Shown here piece by piece: positions 1 through 8,413 of a stretch of 29,147 nt of DNA (its first letter is position 1; every line of letters starts with the position of its first letter). The notes beneath the pieces were generated by a model that saw only the letters and a program-made list of their open reading frames with translations, was not told where the DNA came from and did not search any database. The position numbers were made by a program, and so were the translations under genes. The stretch lies in assembly GCA_020629815.1 (NCBI GenBank), contig JAHDCN010000004.1, positions 1-29,147 on the forward strand, read 5' to 3'. This DNA is from Verrucomicrobiota bacterium (lineage in GTDB: Bacteria; Verrucomicrobiota; Verrucomicrobiia; Verrucomicrobiales; DEV007).

Positions 1-3000
1 AGCAGAGAAACTTCCAATTCCTCGAGGAACTCCACTTCCCGGACTAAGCCATCTCCGCCGCGCCATTTGCCTGAACCACCGCTGTCTTTGCGAATGGCAA
101 ACTCCCGCAGGCGAATCGGATAACGGGTTTCGAGAATTTCCGGATCGGTGATTGCGGTGTTGGTCATGTGAGTATGCAAACCGGATGCACCGTCATAACC
201 TTCACCTGCTCCGGCTCCTCCTCCGATTGTTTCGTAGTAGCCGAAGTGATCGTTGCCGAAAATGAAATTATTCATGGTTCCCTGGGAGCAGGCTTGCAGA
301 CCAAGCACTTCGATAAGTGCGTCAACAATGCGTTGACTGGTTTCCACATTCCCACCAACTACAGCCGGGCATTGATCGGTGTTTTCCGGGAAATCCGGAT
401 TGAGAAAACAACGGGGTAGATTGATATCGACCTCTGATAGAATACCTTCATTGAGCGGAAGGGAACTCTGAGTCCACAATCGCAGCACATACAAAATCGC
501 GCTGCGAACTATCGCCGGTGTGGCGTGAAGGTTACCGGGATGGGAGAGGGAGGTGCCGGTGAAATCGATCACTAATCCCTCCGCTGCTCCGGCCACCACA
601 GAAACCGAAATTCGACTACCATCATCGAGAAATTGATCAGTCGCATTGGCTGAGAATTTGGAGTTATCCAAATGCGCCCGTAGGGCTTTCGTGCTCTCGC
701 TCCGGAGCGAATTCAAGTGGTGTTTCACTTTTGCTGCACCGTTTGCTGATACCAAATTCTGGATGATATCGACACCGCGTTGATTTGACGCCAGCTGTGC
801 ATTGAGGTCTGCGATGTTGTCGGCCCGATTGCGGGTAGGGTATGGGGCCTCTGATAAAACCTCTTCCATACGCTCAATCTCAAGTTTTCCTTGCCGAACT
901 AATAGTGTTGGATGAATGACAACGCCCTCTTCTTCCAGGCTACGAGCAGCAGGGGGCATGGAACCTGGCGTAATCCCTCCGATCTCTGCGTGATGAGCCC
1001 GGTTGGCCACATAGGCGATCAATTCGTCACCGGAAAAGACCGGGGTGATTACCGTCACATCCGGAAGATGAGAGCCTCCGATCCCCGGATGATTGGTAAC
1101 AGCTGTATCGCCTGGATGTAGAGTCAGTTTTTGAACTACTTCGCGCACACACAAGCCCATAGCACCGAGGTGAACTGGGATATGCGGTGCATTGGAAATA
1201 AGTTCCCCACGGTCATTTAACAGGGCGCAGGAATAGTCTTCCCGCTCTTTGACATTGGTAGAAATCGCTGAGCGCTTCAACATAGCTCCCATCTCGGTCA
1301 CAACGTTTTCAAACCGATGCCGAAACAGCTCTCGCTCTACCTCTTTTGAAACCGAGCTGCTTGCTCGAAAAGCGTTTTCTTTCTTTGCCAGGATTGCCCC
1401 GTTTCCGGCGACAGTTGCAGTCCATCCCTTGTTCAGGAAAAATGTGCTGAACTGATCTTGAATTACAATTGGACCAGTGATCTTCTCGCCCACCTGACAT
1501 TCACTCCGATCGAGAAACGCTGACTCAACAGGGTTAGGTCGAAGAGGTAACCCTGTTAGGTCAACTGATTCAACAGGGGTGAACTTCTCAGGATTACCTG
1601 TCGAAGCAATCGCTCGTAAGCTAACCAGTTCCACTTGTCGATCGCTTTCTGGCCGATAGCCAAAGACTTTTTCATACTCGGATACGAATGCTCCCTGCAC
1701 ATCGCCGTCTTTCGGGATTGGAAGCGTGAGAGTCGAATCCTGACCATGCCAGCGCACTTCTGCCAAGGTCCTGCGAATCTCCCCATCGAAGCCGGCTGAC
1801 TTCAGTTGAGCTGCCGCATCTGCCTCAACTTCAGCGATGATCTTTGCTGGATCAAAATCAAGGATGCGCTGGACCTGTCGCTCGGCGAACCGTTCCACTG
1901 TTGCTTTATCGAGTCCAAAGGCGCTGAGCAATCCAGCTTCGGCCGGGACAATGATCTCGGTGATATTTAATCTCTCAGCAAGATCACAAGCATGTAAAGG
2001 GCCGGCACCGCCAAATGCCAGCAAGCTATAACCAGCTGGGTCAGCTCCTTCTCGAATCGAAATCGTGCGGATGGCATCTGCCATCTGCTCTACGGAAATC
2101 TCGAGCAAACCGTGAAGAAATTCCTTATCAATGTTATCCCCGGGGACTCCGGCTTGAACTTGCAGGCTCAAGGCAGCCTGATTTGCCTGTAGGATATTCT
2201 GATCGCTAATTGGAATACCGAAGTTTTCCGGATCAATTCTTCCCAGTAGAAGATTTACATCGGTAATAGTCAGCGGGCCACCATTGCCATAACAGGCAGG
2301 CCCGGGGAAGGCGCCGGCAGATTCCGGCCCTACACGTAGCCCGCCCTCACTCCAATAACATATGGATCCACCGCCTGAGGCCACTGTCTCTATCTTTAAA
2401 GCGGGAGAAAGCAGTCTGGCATCTCCTACAATCTGCTCGAACTGATAAACGAAGTCGCCATCATACCGCGCAACATCTGTCGAAGTACCTCCCATATCAA
2501 AGGTGAGGATCCTCTGTTTTCCCAATTGCTCTGCAATAGCAGCCGCTCCGGCAACGCCTCCGGCGGGACCAGACAAAAGGGAATCTTTCGGGTGGAACGA
2601 GGCGCGGTCGGCTAGCCCTCCAGCAGAAGTCATCGTCAAGAACTCTTGATCGCCCAATGATTTCCGAATCGAATCCAGAAATGATTGCATCACCGGATGC
2701 AGGCTCGCGTTAACCACAGCAGTTTCAGCACGCGGAAGGAGTTTGATCAAAGGTGCCAGCTCTGAGCTGATTGAAACGTGATCAAAACCAAGTTTGAGCA
2801 GTAGTTCCTGCAGCTGTATTTCGTGAACGGGATTCTGATAGGAGTGGAGTAGCGCGACAGCTGCATTGCGAATCCCCGAATCCAGTAATGCCTGCGCTTG
2901 TTTCCTAATACCTTCACTATCGAAGGGCTTGAGCACTGCGCCGGAAGCGTCCAAGCGCTCATCAACTTCGATAGTTGCAGAACTAAGCAAAGGTCTTTTG

Positions 3001-3527
3001 TGGTGTTGAAGAGCAAACAGATCAGGTCGCCGCTGGTCCCCAATTTCTAACAAGTCAGCAAAGCCATTTGACACAAAAAATGCGACCTTTGCGCCTTTCC
3101 GCTCGAGCAGTGCATTCGTGCCACGAGTGGTAGCCAAACGAAAGTCCAGAGAGGGGAATTCCTCATGAAGTCCGGTCCCGGTTAAAAGCCGTGCGCCAAG
3201 GATGGGAGCTTCTTCAGCAGAGGAAAGTTCTAAAACAAAGCCCTGACCTAAAGGGGCATCCAAAGTAATTTGGCTGCCTGCATGAGCTGATACTTTGCAT
3301 TGGTTTTTCCCGGAAAATGCGTAAAAACCTACAAAAAACCCATCCGGCACCTTCCAGGCATCACGGATCGAAACTTCACATTCCGTATCAGATCGCCAGC
3401 GGATCACACGCAGTTTTAGCCTCCCGGAGGACAAAACCTTAACCTGCCTCGGCGTATCTCCAACCGCTTTCCCGAAGCCCCAGCAATCAGTGAACGTTCC
3501 GCCTGTGTCTGCGCAAATGCGGGTCAT
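1..3527 (-). CDS. 5-oxoprolinase / hydantoinase A+B fusion (partial, C-terminus beyond the left edge)
   Basis: The frame stays open from an ATG at 3527 to the left edge, giving about 1175 residues of a family that usually has about 1250-1290, so only the C-terminal tip is missing. Members cleave 5-oxoproline to glutamate with ATP, or hydrolyse related hydantoins. The N-terminal half is HyuA-like: the phosphate-binding motif DTGGTFTD is at residues 7-14 and a second one, DMGGTSTDVA, near 341. The HyuB-like half begins near residue 735 (FENVVTEMG) and carries the glycine-rich GGGAGAGEGYDG near 1100 and ITDPEILETRYP after it. I prefer the ATG at 3527 over the in-frame ATG at 3557 because it puts the first motif at the usual distance from the N-terminus and has GGGA just upstream. 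Family assignment is firm. The exact substrate (5-oxoproline or hydantoin) cannot be told from sequence alone. Confidence 0.93.
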   Translation of the reverse strand, partial: MTRICADTGGTFTDCWGFGKAVGDTPRQVKVLSSGRLKLRVIRWRSDTECEVSIRDAWKVPDGFFVGFYAFSGKNQCKVSAHAGSQITLDAPLGQGFVLELSSAEEAPILGARLLTGTGLHEEFPSLDFRLATTRGTNALLERKGAKVAFFVSNGFADLLEIGDQRRPDLFALQHHKRPLLSSATIEVDERLDASGAVLKPFDSEGIRKQAQALLDSGIRNAAVALLHSYQNPVHEIQLQELLLKLGFDHVSISSELAPLIKLLPRAETAVVNASLHPVMQSFLDSIRKSLGDQEFLTMTSAGGLADRASFHPKDSLLSGPAGGVAGAAAIAEQLGKQRILTFDMGGTSTDVARYDGDFVYQFEQIVGDARLLSPALKIETVASGGGSICYWSEGGLRVGPESAGAFPGPACYGNGGPLTITDVNLLLGRIDPENFGIPISDQNILQANQAALSLQVQAGVPGDNIDKEFLHGLLEISVEQMADAIRTISIREGADPAGYSLLAFGGAGPLHACDLAERLNITEIIVPAEAGLLSAFGLDKATVERFAERQVQRILDFDPAKIIAEVEADAAAQLKSAGFDGEIRRTLAEVRWHGQDSTLTLPIPKDGDVQGAFVSEYEKVFGYRPESDRQVELVSLRAIASTGNPEKFTPVESVDLTGLPLRPNPVESAFLDRSECQVGEKITGPIVIQDQFSTFFLNKGWTATVAGNGAILAKKENAFRASSSVSKEVERELFRHRFENVVTEMGAMLKRSAISTNVKEREDYSCALLNDRGELISNAPHIPVHLGAMGLCVREVVQKLTLHPGDTAVTNHPGIGGSHLPDVTVITPVFSGDELIAYVANRAHHAEIGGITPGSMPPAARSLEEEGVVIHPTLLVRQGKLEIERMEEVLSEAPYPTRNRADNIADLNAQLASNQRGVDIIQNLVSANGAAKVKHHLNSLRSESTKALRAHLDNSKFSANATDQFLDDGSRISVSVVAGAAEGLVIDFTGTSLSHPGNLHATPAIVRSAILYVLRLWTQSSLPLNEGILSEVDINLPRCFLNPDFPENTDQCPAVVGGNVETSQRIVDALIEVLGLQACSQGTMNNFIFGNDHFGYYETIGGGAGAGEGYDGASGLHTHMTNTAITDPEILETRYPIRLREFAIRKDSGGSGKWRGGDGLVREVEFLEELEVSL

Positions 3528-3754
3528 AAATCCCGACGCAACACGGCTGATAAGCATTGGTCAAGTAGAGATCAGAGAGCAAGAATCGTGACCGTGGCTA
3601 TAAGAAGGTTATCAATGAGGTTATATCCGATTGGTCTACACAAGACAATCCGTAGAAAAAAATACAGTTTTCTGTAAAATTTCCCCTTGAAAACGACCAT
3701 AATTCCAGCAAATTCTCGCCTCGCCGTTGGCACAGTCGTCGCGGCAATAAACAT

Positions 3755-3829
3755 TCCTCAGTAGCTCAGCGGTAGAGCGGGTGGCTGTTAACCACTAGGT
3801 CGTTGGTTCGAACCCAACCTGAGGAGCCA
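3755..3829 (+). tRNA. tRNA-Asn (anticodon GTT)
   Basis: A complete cloverleaf can be drawn. The acceptor arms TCCTCAG (3755-3761) and CTGAGGA (3819-3825) pair perfectly. The D arm is GCTC...GAGC, the anticodon stem is GGTGG/CCACT around the loop CTGTTAA with anticodon GTT, and the T arm is GTTGG-TTCGAAC-CCAAC. The discriminator is G3826 and CCA is encoded at 3827-3829. The gene stands alone, with the thermonuclease-like gene starting 22 bases further on. Confidence 0.97.
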
Positions 3830-3851
3830 TTTTTTAAAAGCGCCAGTAGTC

Positions 3852-4301
3852 ATGGAATTCGCTCTTATATCCCTGGCGGTAGCGAATACTGCCGGTGTTT
3901 TGGTTCTGGTTTATCTTTTTCTAAGCCGTCGGCCAAGGCTAACCACCGGCAAGCCTTTCGATTTTCTACCAGGGGAAAGATATTATTACGGAGCGGAAAT
4001 CTTACGGGTGATAGATGGCGACACGGTAGAGGCACGAATCGACCTTGGCTTTGATACGCACCGAGTCGAAACCTTGAGGCTTTACGGTATCAACACGCCA
4101 GAGCTACGAGGGGAATCCAAAGAAAAAGGCCAAGCTGCAAAAGCGTGGCTGGAATCAAATCTTGACGGCGAAATCACAATCAGCACAATAAAAGATGAGA
4201 CCGGCAGCTTTGGCCGATACCTGGCTGTGTTGTTCTGTGACGGTGAGAATCTGAATGAGAAGATGCTGCGAGAAAAAATCGCAAAGCCCTATGAGCCCTG
4301 A
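3852..4301 (+). CDS. Membrane-anchored thermonuclease (SNase)-like protein
   Basis: The 149-residue protein has one hydrophobic N-terminal segment (about residues 3-24) followed by Arg/Lys, which suggests an inner-membrane anchor or uncleaved signal, then a staphylococcal-nuclease fold. The calcium-site motif VIDGDTVEARI supplies D55 and D57, RLYGINTPE supplies R77 and E84, and FGRYLA supplies R122. These match the Asp/Arg/Glu/Arg set needed for phosphodiester cleavage in the family, so the enzyme looks intact. The likely role is calcium-dependent DNA or RNA degradation outside the cytoplasm, which is inference. It follows tRNA-Asn closely and is separated by about 240 AT-rich bases without a recognisable gene from the next operon. 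Confidence 0.85.
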   Translation: MEFALISLAVANTAGVLVLVYLFLSRRPRLTTGKPFDFLPGERYYYGAEILRVIDGDTVEARIDLGFDTHRVETLRLYGINTPELRGESKEKGQAAKAWLESNLDGEITISTIKDETGSFGRYLAVLFCDGENLNEKMLREKIAKPYEP

Positions 4302-4541
4302 TAATAAGGGGGTTACGGCTCATCTCATAGCCACTATAATCCATTGAAACCAACACCTTACCATTATACATTACATATATTGTAGGAAGTTATGTGGAGT
4401 TACCTTTATTGGTGCTAATATTTAACAGTGTGCTGTCGTTGTAAGGGTTTGTTCCACGGGGAATGTTTTGGACTGGTGAATTTTTTGATTTTTTGATTTT
4501 CTGTCCAAGCTTGTTTCCTCCTACATTCGAGATACGCACTT

Positions 4542-5663
4542 ATGAAGAGATCTTTTTCTCCGTTGTTTAACTGTTCATGGATTTGGGTTGCTGTGGCAAT
4601 CACAGTGGCTCCTGTTTCGTCGCACGCATTTCTAAAGGGATTGTTTAATGGCAATAAAAAGGTTAACTCACAGGAGTTGGCCAGCCAGCAAGGAGCTGCG
4701 GCTACACTTTTGCAGAAGGCTCAAGGGCAGGAACAGGCAGGAAAGACGAAATCGGCGCGTGACACGTATCGGTCGGTTTACAAAAATTATCCAAGAACTG
4801 AGGAAGCAGGAGAAGCGCTGTTTCGGTCGGCTCAAATTCGTGAGCGCTCTGGAGATCCTAAGGATGCTTTTGATGAGTATCAGGTGGTCATGACTGAATA
4901 TCGCAATTCACCGCATTTTACTGAGTCACTTCAACGGCAGTATGCAATTGCTGAAGCATTGCGAAATTCCGACAAGAAAGGATTTCTTGGCATGGGTGCA
5001 GCGGTTCAGCCTTCAAAATTGATTGAAATGTTTCAGCAAATCGCGAAAAACGCTCCATTTTCGGAATATGCCCCCAAGTCTCAATTGAATGTCGGAAGAA
5101 TTCACGCCCGCCAGGGATCGACTTTAGAAGCAATTGTTGCTTACCAAAAGGTTGTTGAGTCCTATCCGAACACAAAGCAAGCGTCAGAAGCGCAATATGA
5201 GATTTTTGAACTGCGTGGTCAAAAGGCCGAGAAATCGAACAGTCCAGTCGAAGACCGAGCACAAGTAGAGGCAGGGCTCGATTTTATGACGCAAAATCCG
5301 GATGATGCGCGTGCTCAGGAAGTGAAAGCCGGTCTGGACGCTATCGAGGAGCGTTCCATGGAAAAATTCTACAACACCGGCACATTTTATGAGAAAAGCG
5401 GTAAACCGGAGGCTGCCAAGGTTTACTATCGCGAAGTAGTGAAGCAACCGAACAGCAAATGGGCCGGGAAGGCGCAAAGCCGATTGAATGCAATCGATAG
5501 CGCTCAAGCTGCCGGAGTCGCGGTGGAAGCCCCCGCTCCGGAGCCAGTGAAAGAAGCGGGAAAGAAGGCTGGAAATCTTTTTAAATTTGGCCGTAAGAAG
5601 GCGGAAGAGGCTGTTGATTCCGTAACCGACGCTGTCACTCCAGTGCCAGAGGCAACGAATTAA
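4542..5663 (+). CDS. BamD-like periplasmic TPR protein
   Basis: The 373-residue protein starts with a signal peptide (MKRSFS, a hydrophobic core, likely cleavage after SSHA) and continues with TPR-like helical repeats between about residues 45 and 325, such as QAGKTKSARDTYRSVYKNYP and STLEAIVAYQKVVESYPNTK. The pattern resembles BamD/YfiO, the helical subunit of the beta-barrel assembly machine. Two differences stand out: there is no lipobox cysteine at the cleavage site, and the protein is longer than typical BamD (about 245 residues), with an Ala/Pro/Lys-rich C-terminal region. It is followed by lptE and rsmI on the same strand, and the lptE neighbour favours a role in outer-membrane assembly. 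A general periplasmic TPR scaffold is the alternative. Confidence 0.75.
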   Translation: MKRSFSPLFNCSWIWVAVAITVAPVSSHAFLKGLFNGNKKVNSQELASQQGAAATLLQKAQGQEQAGKTKSARDTYRSVYKNYPRTEEAGEALFRSAQIRERSGDPKDAFDEYQVVMTEYRNSPHFTESLQRQYAIAEALRNSDKKGFLGMGAAVQPSKLIEMFQQIAKNAPFSEYAPKSQLNVGRIHARQGSTLEAIVAYQKVVESYPNTKQASEAQYEIFELRGQKAEKSNSPVEDRAQVEAGLDFMTQNPDDARAQEVKAGLDAIEERSMEKFYNTGTFYEKSGKPEAAKVYYREVVKQPNSKWAGKAQSRLNAIDSAQAAGVAVEAPAPEPVKEAGKKAGNLFKFGRKKAEEAVDSVTDAVTPVPEATN

Positions 5664-5733
5664 GAGCGTTTTCCTGTTTGTGTTTCGCCGAGAACCGAAT
5701 AATTTCGGATACGGACGGTTTCGTCCTAAATCT

Positions 5734-6327
5734 ATGAGGCATTTCTGGAATTTTCTGCTCCTGACCGCTTGTGCGATTGGTTTCTTTGTCAGCGGTTGCG
5801 CTGGCTACCAAGTGGGCTCTGTGAAGCCCTCGGTTTATGCGAATATTTCCAAGATTCATGTGCCGATCTTTGCGAATGACACGCTAGAGCCAAGGTTATC
5901 GAGTTTGGTCACCAATGCCGTTCTGAAGAAACTTCATGTCGATGGGACTTATAAAGTGACCACAAAAGCGGAATGTGATGCGATCCTTGTGGGGCGGATT
6001 TCCAAGGTTAGAAAGAGACAACTTCGTGCGGTTCGGACGGATACACTTCGCTCCCGTGAGCTGAATCTTTATCTCGATGTTTATTGGCATTTGGAAGATC
6101 CAGTCACTGGCGAGAGGATACAGTATGCTTCCACAATTGATGCGACGGCGGGTGCCGACCGGAACAACAACAATGAAAACGCAGGGTTAAGCCGACCTGG
6201 GCGGGTTGTAGGGTCTACAATTCAGTTTGTTGATCCGAGCTTCCAAATCAGTGAACGAAACGCTCTTTCTGTAGCCTCAGAGGATGCTGCAGGAAAATTG
6301 GTTTCCCAGCTTAGTAACGGCTGGTAG
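5734..6327 (+). CDS. lptE: LPS-assembly lipoprotein LptE-like
   Basis: The 197-residue protein begins with a lipoprotein signal peptide, MRHFWNF, a hydrophobic core and the lipobox V-S-G-C with the modified Cys at residue 22. CAGYQVGS follows directly, a common start of mature LptE-type proteins. The body has the LptE pattern of short beta strands (IHVPIFANDTLEPRLSSLV, then VGRISKVRKRQLRA). LptE plugs the LptD barrel and helps insert lipopolysaccharide at the outer surface. An upstream in-frame GTG at 5680 would add 18 residues ahead of the signal peptide, so the ATG at 5734 is preferred. The gene lies between the BamD-like gene and rsmI, and its end is close to the rsmI start. Confidence 0.82.
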   Translation: MRHFWNFLLLTACAIGFFVSGCAGYQVGSVKPSVYANISKIHVPIFANDTLEPRLSSLVTNAVLKKLHVDGTYKVTTKAECDAILVGRISKVRKRQLRAVRTDTLRSRELNLYLDVYWHLEDPVTGERIQYASTIDATAGADRNNNNENAGLSRPGRVVGSTIQFVDPSFQISERNALSVASEDAAGKLVSQLSNGW

Positions 6328-6340
6328 TTCGCCTGGAGTG

Positions 6341-7060
6341 ATGGCGACAAGTCGGGTGTTTCTTATTTGCAGCCCAATCGGCAATTTGGGCGATATTACT
6401 TACCGTGCAGTAGAAACATTGCAGTCGGCAGACTTAATTGCATGTGAAGATACGCGACACTCTCTTAGGCTGCTTCAGCACTACGATATCACTGGCAAAG
6501 AGTTGACTTCTCTTCACGATCGTAATGAGCAAAGGCGCTCTCTTCAGTTGGTAGAACGTCTCGAAAGAGAGAATTTGCAACTCGCGATCTTGTCCGATGC
6601 TGGATCTCCCACTATCTCGGATCCGGGTTATCGACTGGTTTCTCAATGCATTGAAGCAAATATTCCAATTGAAGTGCTTCCTGGACCATCTGCTGTAATC
6701 ACAGGGTTAGCAGGCTCCGGGCTGCCAACTGATTCCTTTTACTTTGGCGGCTTCGTACCTGTTAAATCAGGTCGGAGAACGAAGACTTTTGAGGAAGCTA
6801 TCCTGCGCCGCCATACCTCTGTGTATTTTGAATCTCCGTTCCGAATTGCTAAAAGCGTCGCTGCAATCGCAGATTTGGATCCGCAAAGGAAGATTTGTAT
6901 CGCCCGGGAGCTGACGAAGAAATTTGAGACCTTCCATCGAGGCACAGCATCTGATCTTTCTGCAGAATTTCCTTTGGAACGAAAGGTGAAAGGAGAGATT
7001 ACCTTGATCGTTTCCGGCTCCGGCCGCGTGAAAAAAAGTGTTCGGTCTGAAAAAGATTGA
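6341..7060 (+). CDS. rsmI: 16S rRNA (cytidine-1402 2'-O)-methyltransferase RsmI
   Basis: The 239-residue protein is a tetrapyrrole-methylase-fold enzyme with the RsmI hallmarks SPIGNLGDITYRAVE near the N-terminus, ACEDTRH at about 34-40, LSDAGSPTISDPGYRL at about 83-98 and PGPSAVITGL at about 115. It transfers a methyl group from S-adenosylmethionine to the ribose of C1402 in the ribosomal decoding centre. The start at 6341 (MATSRVF) is chosen because GGAG lies just before it at 6334-6337 and the conserved region begins at once. A longer frame from 6284 would overlap the end of lptE. It is probably the last gene of the operon. Its stop codon lies inside a strong hairpin described separately. 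Confidence 0.95.
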   Translation: MATSRVFLICSPIGNLGDITYRAVETLQSADLIACEDTRHSLRLLQHYDITGKELTSLHDRNEQRRSLQLVERLERENLQLAILSDAGSPTISDPGYRLVSQCIEANIPIEVLPGPSAVITGLAGSGLPTDSFYFGGFVPVKSGRRTKTFEEAILRRHTSVYFESPFRIAKSVAAIADLDPQRKICIARELTKKFETFHRGTASDLSAEFPLERKVKGEITLIVSGSGRVKKSVRSEKD

Positions 7061-7084
7061 GGCGGGACCTTGCGGTCCCGCCTC
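7059..7084 (-). terminator. Strong hairpin, terminator-like when read on the minus strand
   Basis: GAGGCGGGACC (7059-7069) and GGTCCCGCCTC (7074-7084) form a perfect 11-bp GC-rich stem with a TTGC loop, overlapping the rsmI stop codon. On the plus strand no T-run follows (ATGCATCC). On the minus strand the hairpin is followed by AATCTTTTTC, which fits an intrinsic terminator for transcription coming from the right. It may also stop or protect the rsmI transcript end. Confidence 0.6.
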
Positions 7085-7657
7085 ATGCATCCATCTTCAC
7101 CATTGTCCACCTGGGACAAATTGGTCTGTCTGTTTGTTTCGTTGTGTTTCTCCTGCGGTCAGCAGGCGCACATCATGCAGACTGTAGGGGCCATGTTCCC
7201 CAAACTGCATGGTTGGGCTTTCTCGGTATAGTTTGAAGATTAGGGATGCAAAAGTGTTTGGGTTTTACGCCGATGCAGCGGTGAACCGGGGTGTTGCCGG
7301 GGCACGCATTGGCGCTGAGGGTGAAGTTTTTCTACCTTTCCGACTTTTCGGCTTAGGAACTTTTTTTCTCTCATCGTATCGTTGATGGAGAAGAATCGCC
7401 TTTGGGTGATGCGTCTTGTTTTCAAAGACTGCAGCACATGCGTAAAGGTTGTCTGGGTGAAAATATTGTGTCATCTAGGGCCGGAGCCACATCGACAAGC
7501 CATCCCAAGTGAAGGAAGCGCGTCTGTTTGTTAGCTCTGTTGTTTCGTGTTGAGCCGGAAAATCCAGCACGTAGATAATTTATGATAATTATAATAATTA
7601 TCAAACGTTTTTTTAGAATTCCTTTCTCCCCTGCCCTTTCACCAACTAGTTTCACCT
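7085..7657. other. Unassigned stretch between rsmI and panB, possible minus-strand gene remnant
   Basis: I recognise no gene in this stretch of about 570 bases. On the minus strand a frame from 7474 to 7265 gives 69 basic residues starting MTQYFHPDNLYACAAVF. After one stop codon the same frame continues open to a TGA at 7097-7099, including MQFGEHGPYSLHDVRLLTAG. The composition looks protein-like but I cannot name a family. The minus-strand terminator-like hairpin at 7059-7084 would suit the end of such a gene. A small gene, a decayed gene and a non-coding RNA are all possible. No rnpB, tmRNA, SRP or 6S hallmark was seen. Confidence 0.3.
7584..7602. repeat. AT-only inverted repeat upstream of panB
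   Basis: GATAATTA and TAATTATC form an 8-base dyad around TAA, followed after AAACG by a run of seven T. It lies about 55 bases before the panB start codon. It could be an operator, part of a promoter or a weak terminator. The sequence alone does not decide. Confidence 0.35.
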
Positions 7658-8413
7658 ATGCCCGAGAAAAGCAGCATTCGACTTAGACGACCCGTTTCTG
7701 CCATTACAGCTTATGATTACCCATCGGCGCGGTTGGCTGAAGAAGCCGGCTTTCAGGTTCTTCTGGTTGGTGATTCTTTGGGGATGGTGGTCGCTGGGAA
7801 TCCTGACACCACTTCAGTCACGCTGGAACACATCAAATATCATACAAGTATGGTGGCCCGCGCTGCCAAAAAGGCTCTGGTAGTTGCGGATTTTCCCATC
7901 AATACCTACCGTGACCCAGAAGAAGCGGTGGAAAGTGCCCGCCAACTCATTGATGCAGGAGCAGGTGCAGTAAAATTAGAAGGCGGATTCGGACAGGTGG
8001 AGAAAATCCGGGCAATTTGTTCGGAGGATATTTGCGTGATGGGTCACCTAGGAATGCTCCCACAGCGGGTTCGCGAAGAAGGCGGATACAAAAAGAAGGG
8101 CAAAACGGACCAGGAGGCTGATCGTTTGGTTGAAGCTGCGCTTGCTCTGGAAAGCGCCGGAGTTTTTGCGATCGTCCTGGAGAGCGTAGTAGCTCCTGTG
8201 GCAAAAAGAATTACCAAAGAACTATCGGTTCCCACCATAGGAATAGGTGCCGGTGCTGGCTGTGATGGACAAATCCGGGTGCTCCATGATGTGATCGGGG
8301 CCTACCCGTGGTTCGTCCCACCCTTTGCTACGGTCTACGGAAACGTTGCAACTGAAATCAAGGAAGCGCTTGCGGGCTACAAGCAGGAAATTGAAGAAGC
8401 AGCGATAGACTAA
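7658..8413 (+). CDS. panB: 3-methyl-2-oxobutanoate hydroxymethyltransferase (ketopantoate hydroxymethyltransferase)
   Basis: This 251-residue TIM-barrel enzyme makes ketopantoate from 2-oxoisovalerate and methylene-tetrahydrofolate, the first committed step of pantothenate and coenzyme A synthesis. The family motifs are all visible: ITAYDYPSARLAEEAG, VGDSLGMVVAG with metal-ligand D39, VADFPINTY with D78, VKLEGG with E108, MGHLGMLPQ and AIVLESV with the probable general base E175. GIGAGAGCDGQIRVLHD, the typical substrate-phase loop, follows. Length is slightly below the usual 260-280 because the N-terminus is short. No other pantothenate gene lies nearby. Its stop overlaps the stop of the convergent DUF3500 gene by four bases. 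Confidence 0.97.
   Translation: MPEKSSIRLRRPVSAITAYDYPSARLAEEAGFQVLLVGDSLGMVVAGNPDTTSVTLEHIKYHTSMVARAAKKALVVADFPINTYRDPEEAVESARQLIDAGAGAVKLEGGFGQVEKIRAICSEDICVMGHLGMLPQRVREEGGYKKKGKTDQEADRLVEAALALESAGVFAIVLESVVAPVAKRITKELSVPTIGIGAGAGCDGQIRVLHDVIGAYPWFVPPFATVYGNVATEIKEALAGYKQEIEEAAID

Noticed and set aside
4475..4505. Direct repeat TTTTTGATTTTTTGATTTT as a repeat array or CRISPR
   Set aside because: Two short AT-rich copies only, no spacers and no cas genes. No CRISPR array was seen anywhere in the window.
5680..5733. GTG at 5680 as start of lptE
   Set aside because: It would place 18 hydrophilic residues ahead of a perfect lipoprotein signal peptide that begins at the ATG at 5734.
6739..7119. 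Minus-strand open frame of 126 codons overlapping rsmI
   Set aside because: Most of it is antisense to conserved RsmI sequence. Only the part beyond 7085 overlaps the unassigned stretch, and it is in a different frame from the more protein-like one.
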